NCBI GenBank assembly: GCA_946886075.1
Contig: CAMPHR010000077.1
Coordinates: 1 to 5,530 of the forward strand
Source of the DNA: an uncultured Novosphingobium sp.
GTDB lineage: Bacteria > Pseudomonadota > Alphaproteobacteria > Sphingomonadales > Sphingomonadaceae
Direction: 5' to 3'
Length of the DNA stretch: 5,530 nucleotides
The position numbers were made by a program, and so were the translations under genes. Position 1 is the stretch's first letter. Every line of letters starts with the position of its first letter. Below are positions 1 through 5,530 of this stretch, piece by piece. The notes under the pieces were generated by a model. That model saw only the letters and a program-made list of their open reading frames with translations. It made no database searches and had not been told where the DNA came from.

Positions 1-2747
<2,747 letters not shown>

Positions 2748-2781
2748 GGCGATCTAAGCTAAGCCGATGATAAACAAGCCG

Positions 2782-2825
2782 TGGTGGGGAGGCAGAAAGC
2801 TTATACCTTCTGGTATACCCCACCA
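2782..2825 (+). promoter_or_regulatory. Compound inverted repeat between thiC and the peptide cassette
   Basis: An outer arm TGGTGGGG (2782-2789) is perfectly complementary to CCCCACCA (2818-2825). Nested inside it, TATACC (2802-2807) pairs with GGTATA (2812-2817) around TTCT, stacked directly on the outer 3' arm, with 12 unpaired bases on the 5' side. GGTATACC (2812-2819) is also a perfect 8-base palindrome, and TATACC occurs twice, 12 bases apart, as for an operator. TGGTATACC could read as an extended -10 element, but no good -35 is visible. No T run follows on either strand, so it is not a standard intrinsic terminator. It may be an operator, an mRNA leader structure or a 3'-end stabiliser for thiC. 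The remaining intergenic DNA (2748-2891) shows only a small ATCGG/CCGAT dyad at 2841-2852. Confidence 0.5.
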
Positions 2826-2891
2826 TAGCAATGCGGCGGAATCGGCCCCGATGGTAGCGTGCCTCAACCCTGGAACAAGAGGAGGCTACCC

Positions 2892-3200
2892 TTGGCAGAG
2901 GAACCGACCATTTTAGCCGCGGCCGAAGACCGCCGCAATTTTCTGAAAACCTGCGGCCGCTTCGCAGCGACAGTCCCGCCGGCGATGACGATCATGTTGT
3001 CGACGTCCCTGTCCTCACCAGCGATCGCCGCCTCAGGCGGTGGCGGTGGCGGTGGCAAGGGCCCCAAGGGCAATAACGGTGTCGGCAACGGCCCCGATCC
3101 CCAGCCTCCGGGCAATCCGCCGATCAATGACGGCCCCGGCACTAGCCCTGGCAATCCGGGGAACAAGGGCGGCAGCGGCGGCAAGGGCAAGAAGCCCTGA
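2892..3200 (+). CDS. Small exported protein with twin-arginine-type leader and Gly/Pro/Asn/Lys-rich tail; candidate substrate of the downstream enzymes
   Basis: The product is 102 residues. I prefer the TTG at 2892 because AGAGGAGG (about 2878-2884) sits 7 bases upstream; a GTG at 2859 in the same frame has no such site and would put that motif inside the gene. The N-terminus is acidic, then DRRNFLKTCGRF (residues 13-24) resembles the Tat motif S/T-R-R-x-F-L-K with Asp in the first place. A hydrophobic stretch with the sequence VPPAMTIMLSTSL follows, ending in SPAIA-AS, a plausible signal peptidase site near 46/47. The remaining 56 residues are low complexity: 22 Gly, 11 Pro, 7 Asn and 6 Lys, ending KGKKP. 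There is no Cys, aromatic residue or known fold, and the only hydroxyl residues are S48, T84, S85 and S95. It begins a three-gene same-strand cassette. A peptide precursor modified by the next two gene products is my inference; a structural surface protein is the alternative. Confidence 0.8.
   Translation: MAEEPTILAAAEDRRNFLKTCGRFAATVPPAMTIMLSTSLSSPAIAASGGGGGGGKGPKGNNGVGNGPDPQPPGNPPINDGPGTSPGNPGNKGGSGGKGKKP
3036..3056 (+). repeat. GGCGGT hexanucleotide repeat coding for poly-glycine
   Basis: Three tandem copies of GGCGGT plus a final GGC make 21 bases, encoding seven consecutive glycines (residues 49-55) at the start of the low-complexity tail. Six-base units keep the frame, so slippage here would change the length of the glycine run without breaking the gene. 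Confidence 0.7.
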
Positions 3201-3230
3201 GCACGCAAGTCCGGCGATCAGATGGCGAAT

Positions 3231-3253
3231 GGGCGGAGCGCCCGCAAAGGGCG
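3231..3253 (+). promoter_or_regulatory. Alternative hairpins overlapping the kinase gene ribosome binding site
   Basis: GGGCGGA occurs twice (3231-3237 and 3249-3255), and CGCCC (3239-3243) between them can pair with either copy. Pairing upstream gives a stem with a GAG loop. Pairing downstream gives CGCCC-GCAAA-GGGCG, which buries the purine-rich stretch just before the ATG at 3260. The two folds exclude each other. Both stems are only 5 bp in GC-rich DNA, so this may be chance. Confidence 0.3.
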
Positions 3254-3259
3254 GAATTG

Positions 3260-4357
3260 ATGCTGCGCCTTACCCCCGGGACTTCCATGACCTTCATCGG
3301 CGACCAGCCGATGATCGTTTCGCAGTCCCGGCACGCCCTGTTCGAACTGAACCAGATTGCGGGCTATATCGGTTGCCGCCTGGAAGACGGCATATCCTTG
3401 CCCCAGCTTGCGCAGGAAGTCGCAGAGCGGGGTATCAGCCATCCCTCGGCCATGCTCCAGAAGGTGCTGGCGGACTGGTCCCAGTCGGGGCTGGTCCACG
3501 CCGCCACCTGGCCGCCCGCATGCCCACCGGTCCTGGTGCAAGGCGTGTCGATCGGGGCCCGGGTCTTCGCGCTGCGCTATCATGACGAGGCCTTGGCGCG
3601 GCAGGTCGCCCCTTTGTTCACCCATCTGCACACGGACGGGGCGGCGGAAAAGGCCTGCGCAACCTACGACCTCTGGCGAGATAACGACCTCTGCCTGTTC
3701 AGCCGCGATGGCAGCCCCGCTGCACTGCTGCAATTCAACCAGGCCGCCACGCTGGTCAAGGCGCAGATCGTTCAGGACATTATCGATGATCCCCGCTGGA
3801 CCCTCGCCATGCACGCAGGCTGCGTCAGCCGCCATGGCAAGGCGCTGCTGCTCAGCGGACAGCCAGGCGCAGGCAAGACGACGCTGATTTCCTGGCTGAT
3901 CGGCAGCGGCTTTGCCTATCATGGCGATGACATCAGCATGCTCGCGCCCGATGGGCGGGTGCTGGGCCTTCCTTTCCTGCCGACGATCAAATCGGGCGCA
4001 TGGCCGATGATGGCGGCGCGTTATCCGGGCCGGCTTCAGCCGCTGATCCACTGGCGGCCTGATGGACGGCGCGTCCGCTATCTCGACCTGCCGCCATCGG
4101 CAGATGAGCCGCTGCCGGTCGGCTGGATCGTCAAGCTGCGGCGGACAAGGGGCGCCCCGGCCAAACTCATCCCGCAACATGCCGCTGCACTCGTCAAACA
4201 TCTCCTCTCGGAAGCCGCCTCCTCCAGCGGAGAGGCTGACCGGACCGCGATCGACATACTGATCCGCACCGTCGGCGCGGCCCGCACGTGCGTGCTGGAA
4301 TATGACGACCTGGATGAGGCCGCAGCCCTGCTCGGTGCATTTTGTGGCCCGGCTTGA
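3260..4357 (+). CDS. PqqD-like domain fused to an HPr kinase-like P-loop kinase
   Basis: The product is 365 residues. Residues 1-80 have the order of a PqqD-like winged-helix domain: short strands, then LFELNQIAGYI, a turn LEDGISLPQLA, and a final helix ending SGLV. Such domains bind leader peptides in RiPP pathways. Residues 80-180 are a linker/middle region with no motif I recognise. From about 184 the sequence matches the HPr kinase/phosphorylase core: MHAGCV, then Walker A G200-QPG-A-G205-K206-T207, then H-G-D223-D224-I, equivalent to the DD motif of HprK. The kinase residues appear intact, so ATP-dependent phosphorylation of a Ser/Thr substrate is a fair expectation. The ATG at 3260 follows AAAGGGCGGAA; a TTG directly before it (3257) is possible, and the frame is open further up without a good start. 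The small Gly-rich protein upstream is the likely partner by position. HprK proper is unlikely, because no HPr gene is present and the N-terminal domain is wrong. Confidence 0.87.
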   Translation: MLRLTPGTSMTFIGDQPMIVSQSRHALFELNQIAGYIGCRLEDGISLPQLAQEVAERGISHPSAMLQKVLADWSQSGLVHAATWPPACPPVLVQGVSIGARVFALRYHDEALARQVAPLFTHLHTDGAAEKACATYDLWRDNDLCLFSRDGSPAALLQFNQAATLVKAQIVQDIIDDPRWTLAMHAGCVSRHGKALLLSGQPGAGKTTLISWLIGSGFAYHGDDISMLAPDGRVLGLPFLPTIKSGAWPMMAARYPGRLQPLIHWRPDGRRVRYLDLPPSADEPLPVGWIVKLRRTRGAPAKLIPQHAAALVKHLLSEAASSSGEADRTAIDILIRTVGAARTCVLEYDDLDEAAALLGAFCGPA

Positions 4358-5411
4358 CCATCTTCATGCCCTTCTCCGCTGCCTGCGCGGCCAGGTGCCC
4401 GCGCATGCCGATTGGCCGCGCGTTATCGGGCTGGCGAACAAGACCCTGTGCACGCCCGCCGTGTCCGCGCGCCTCCGGGAGGCGGGCCTCTTCCCCAAAC
4501 TTCCTACCGATGTCGCGATATTCTTCGGCGAGATGGAAAAGCGTAACGGAGAGCGCAACGAACGGCTGATGGCGCAGCTGGACGAAGCCGCCGCCATCAT
4601 GAACGCCGCTGGTGTCTCGCCCATTTTGCTGAAGGGCACCGCCTGGCTCGCCCATACGCCACCTGAACGGTGGGCCGCGCGCATGTTGGCGGACATCGAC
4701 CTGATGGTTCCCGCCGGTCGCTTCATGTCGATGATCGATCAGCTTTGCAGCATCGGCTATCGTCTCAGAACGAGCGATCTCGAGCCCGGCGTCCCGGCCG
4801 TCCTGTCCCGCCCGCAGGACGCGGCGACCATCGATCTCCATTCGGAATATGGCGGCATCAACACGCTCTTCTATCGCTTCGAAGATCTCGCGAAGGACGC
4901 GGCCCTGCTGGACCTGGAGGGCGGCATCATATTGCTGCCATCACCGGTAGCCTGCACCGCGATCCTCCTGTTGCACGACCAGCTAAAGGGCAGGGACTAT
5001 CTGCGCGGCCGGATCGACCTGCGCCATCTGCTCGACATCCAGTCCTTCGCCAGCGAATTTAGCAAGGCCGACTGGGACGAACTCAACCGGCTCTTCCGCT
5101 CGGGCTATGCTCGAAACGCGATGCGCACCCAGTTGTTGACCGCCGCCAGATTGCTCGACATCGAAGTACCGCGCGCCTTGAGGCGGGGAACGCGGGCGCG
5201 CCTCCAATATAGGCGGCGCCTGCTCCAGCTGCGCTGGCCCAGCCTCGCGCCTGCGCTTACCTTTCTGTCCCTGCTGGACCCCAGCTACCTGCTCGCCCGC
5301 CGCGCCGCGCGCCGGGAGGGCAAAGATGGACTGTCCCAGGGAGCGACGGGACTGCCACGGCGCGAAAGCCTTGCGCGGCTGTTCGTCCGAAACGAGCTTG
5401 GGAAAATCTGA
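4302..5411 (+). CDS. Nucleotidyltransferase family protein (NTP_transf_5-like)
   Basis: The product is 369 residues from the ATG at 4302. It shows the motif order of the uncharacterised family-5 nucleotidyltransferases: a helical N-terminus, PILLKGTAWL (K111-G112), RMLADIDLMVP with the metal-binding pair D131 and D133, then ATIDLHSEYG with the likely third carboxylate D178 next to H180. The C-terminal half is helical, with LLLHDQLKG and RGRIDLRHLLDI matching the usual His-containing helix and DLxxLL motif. The final 80 residues are Arg-rich. The catalytic set looks complete. The start overlaps the kinase gene by 56 bases, implying translational coupling; no clear ribosome binding site decides between ATG 4302, ATG 4314 and later GTG codons. 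Relatives act beside HprK-like kinases in some lasso peptide clusters, where they decorate the phosphorylated peptide. A comparable action here, on a phosphorylated small peptide, is inference. Confidence 0.88.
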   Translation: MTTWMRPQPCSVHFVARLDHLHALLRCLRGQVPAHADWPRVIGLANKTLCTPAVSARLREAGLFPKLPTDVAIFFGEMEKRNGERNERLMAQLDEAAAIMNAAGVSPILLKGTAWLAHTPPERWAARMLADIDLMVPAGRFMSMIDQLCSIGYRLRTSDLEPGVPAVLSRPQDAATIDLHSEYGGINTLFYRFEDLAKDAALLDLEGGIILLPSPVACTAILLLHDQLKGRDYLRGRIDLRHLLDIQSFASEFSKADWDELNRLFRSGYARNAMRTQLLTAARLLDIEVPRALRRGTRARLQYRRRLLQLRWPSLAPALTFLSLLDPSYLLARRAARREGKDGLSQGATGLPRRESLARLFVRNELGKI

Positions 5412-5475
5412 AGGCAACGCGGTCGCCTGCTCGGCGTCGCGGAGCCAGTATCTTGGCTGCCCTGTAAGAGAAAGA

Positions 5476-5530
5476 TGGTGCGGTCGAGAAGACTCGAACT
5501 TCCACGGCCTTTCGGCCACAACGACCTCAA
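5476..5530 (-). tRNA. tRNA-Leu(GAG), partial (anticodon loop to 3' CCA)
   Basis: Read on the minus strand from the right edge, the sequence starts at the anticodon loop TTGAGGT, giving anticodon GAG at 5528-5526, followed by the 3' anticodon stem CGTTG. A long class II variable arm then appears (GGCC-GAAA-GGCC), as expected for leucine. Next come the T arm GGAAG-TTCGAGT-CTTCT, the acceptor strand CGACCGC, discriminator A and an encoded CCA. The 5' half (acceptor, D arm and 5' anticodon stem) lies beyond the window. It converges on the nucleotidyltransferase gene with 64 bases between them. Confidence 0.95.

Noticed and set aside
2892..3200. Small protein as a lasso, lanthipeptide or other thioether peptide precursor
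   Set aside because: The tail has no Cys, almost no Ser/Thr and no Gly-plus-acidic ring pattern with a bulky tail, and no cyclase gene is in the window.
3218..4201. 327-codon open frame on the minus strand opposite the kinase gene
   Set aside because: The plus strand carries clear Walker A and DD motifs. The reverse product is Arg/Gly/Gln-rich without any motif.
5443..5458. Hairpin AGCCA-GTATCT-TGGCT as a terminator between the nucleotidyltransferase and the tRNA
   Set aside because: The stem is only 5 bp and no T run follows on either strand. It could be a weak or Rho-assisted end, but the sequence does not show it.
5476..5530. attB-like duplication of the tRNA 3' end marking a mobile element
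   Set aside because: I found no second copy of the tRNA 3' sequence in the 2748-2891 spacer and no integrase gene in the window.

Overview
The window looks like chromosomal DNA from a high-GC alphaproteobacterium, most likely a sphingomonad (Sphingobium/Sphingomonas type). This is inferred from the ThiC sequence, the strong G/C bias at third codon positions and the style of the small twin-arginine peptide gene. No species can be named from the sequence alone.

Layout. (1) Positions 1-238, minus strand: the N-terminal part of a small unrecognised membrane protein that runs off the left edge. (2) 239-320: a divergent intergenic stretch with no promoter I can defend. (3) 321-2747, plus strand: a thiamine operon. 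It holds a TPP riboswitch aptamer (about 318-421), a hairpin that hides the ribosome binding site (433-474), a four-helix membrane protein (481-888), and thiC after an 11-base gap (900-2747). TPP binding presumably shuts off translation of the membrane gene and, by coupling or from the same transcript, of the pyrimidine synthase. (4) 2748-2891: an intergenic stretch with a conspicuous compound inverted repeat (2782-2825). (5) 2892-5411, plus strand: a three-gene cassette. It has a 102-residue protein with a twin-arginine-type leader and a Gly/Pro/Asn/Lys-rich tail; a two-domain protein with a PqqD-like peptide-binding domain followed by an HPr-kinase-like P-loop kinase; and a family-5-type nucleotidyltransferase whose start overlaps the kinase gene by 56 bases. 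(6) 5476-5530, minus strand: the 3' part of tRNA-Leu(GAG), converging on the cassette.

The thiamine part is ordinary apart from its uncharacterised membrane protein. The cassette is the most interesting part. A small leader-bearing peptide, a leader-recognition-like domain fused to a phosphotransferase, and a nucleotidyltransferase together look like a peptide-modifying system. HPr-kinase-like enzymes and nucleotidyltransferases of these families are known to phosphorylate and further decorate some lasso peptides. Here, however, the window shows no lasso cyclase, leader protease or transporter, and the putative substrate looks nothing like a lasso precursor. The substrate and chemistry proposed are inference; the domain calls and motifs are read from the sequence.
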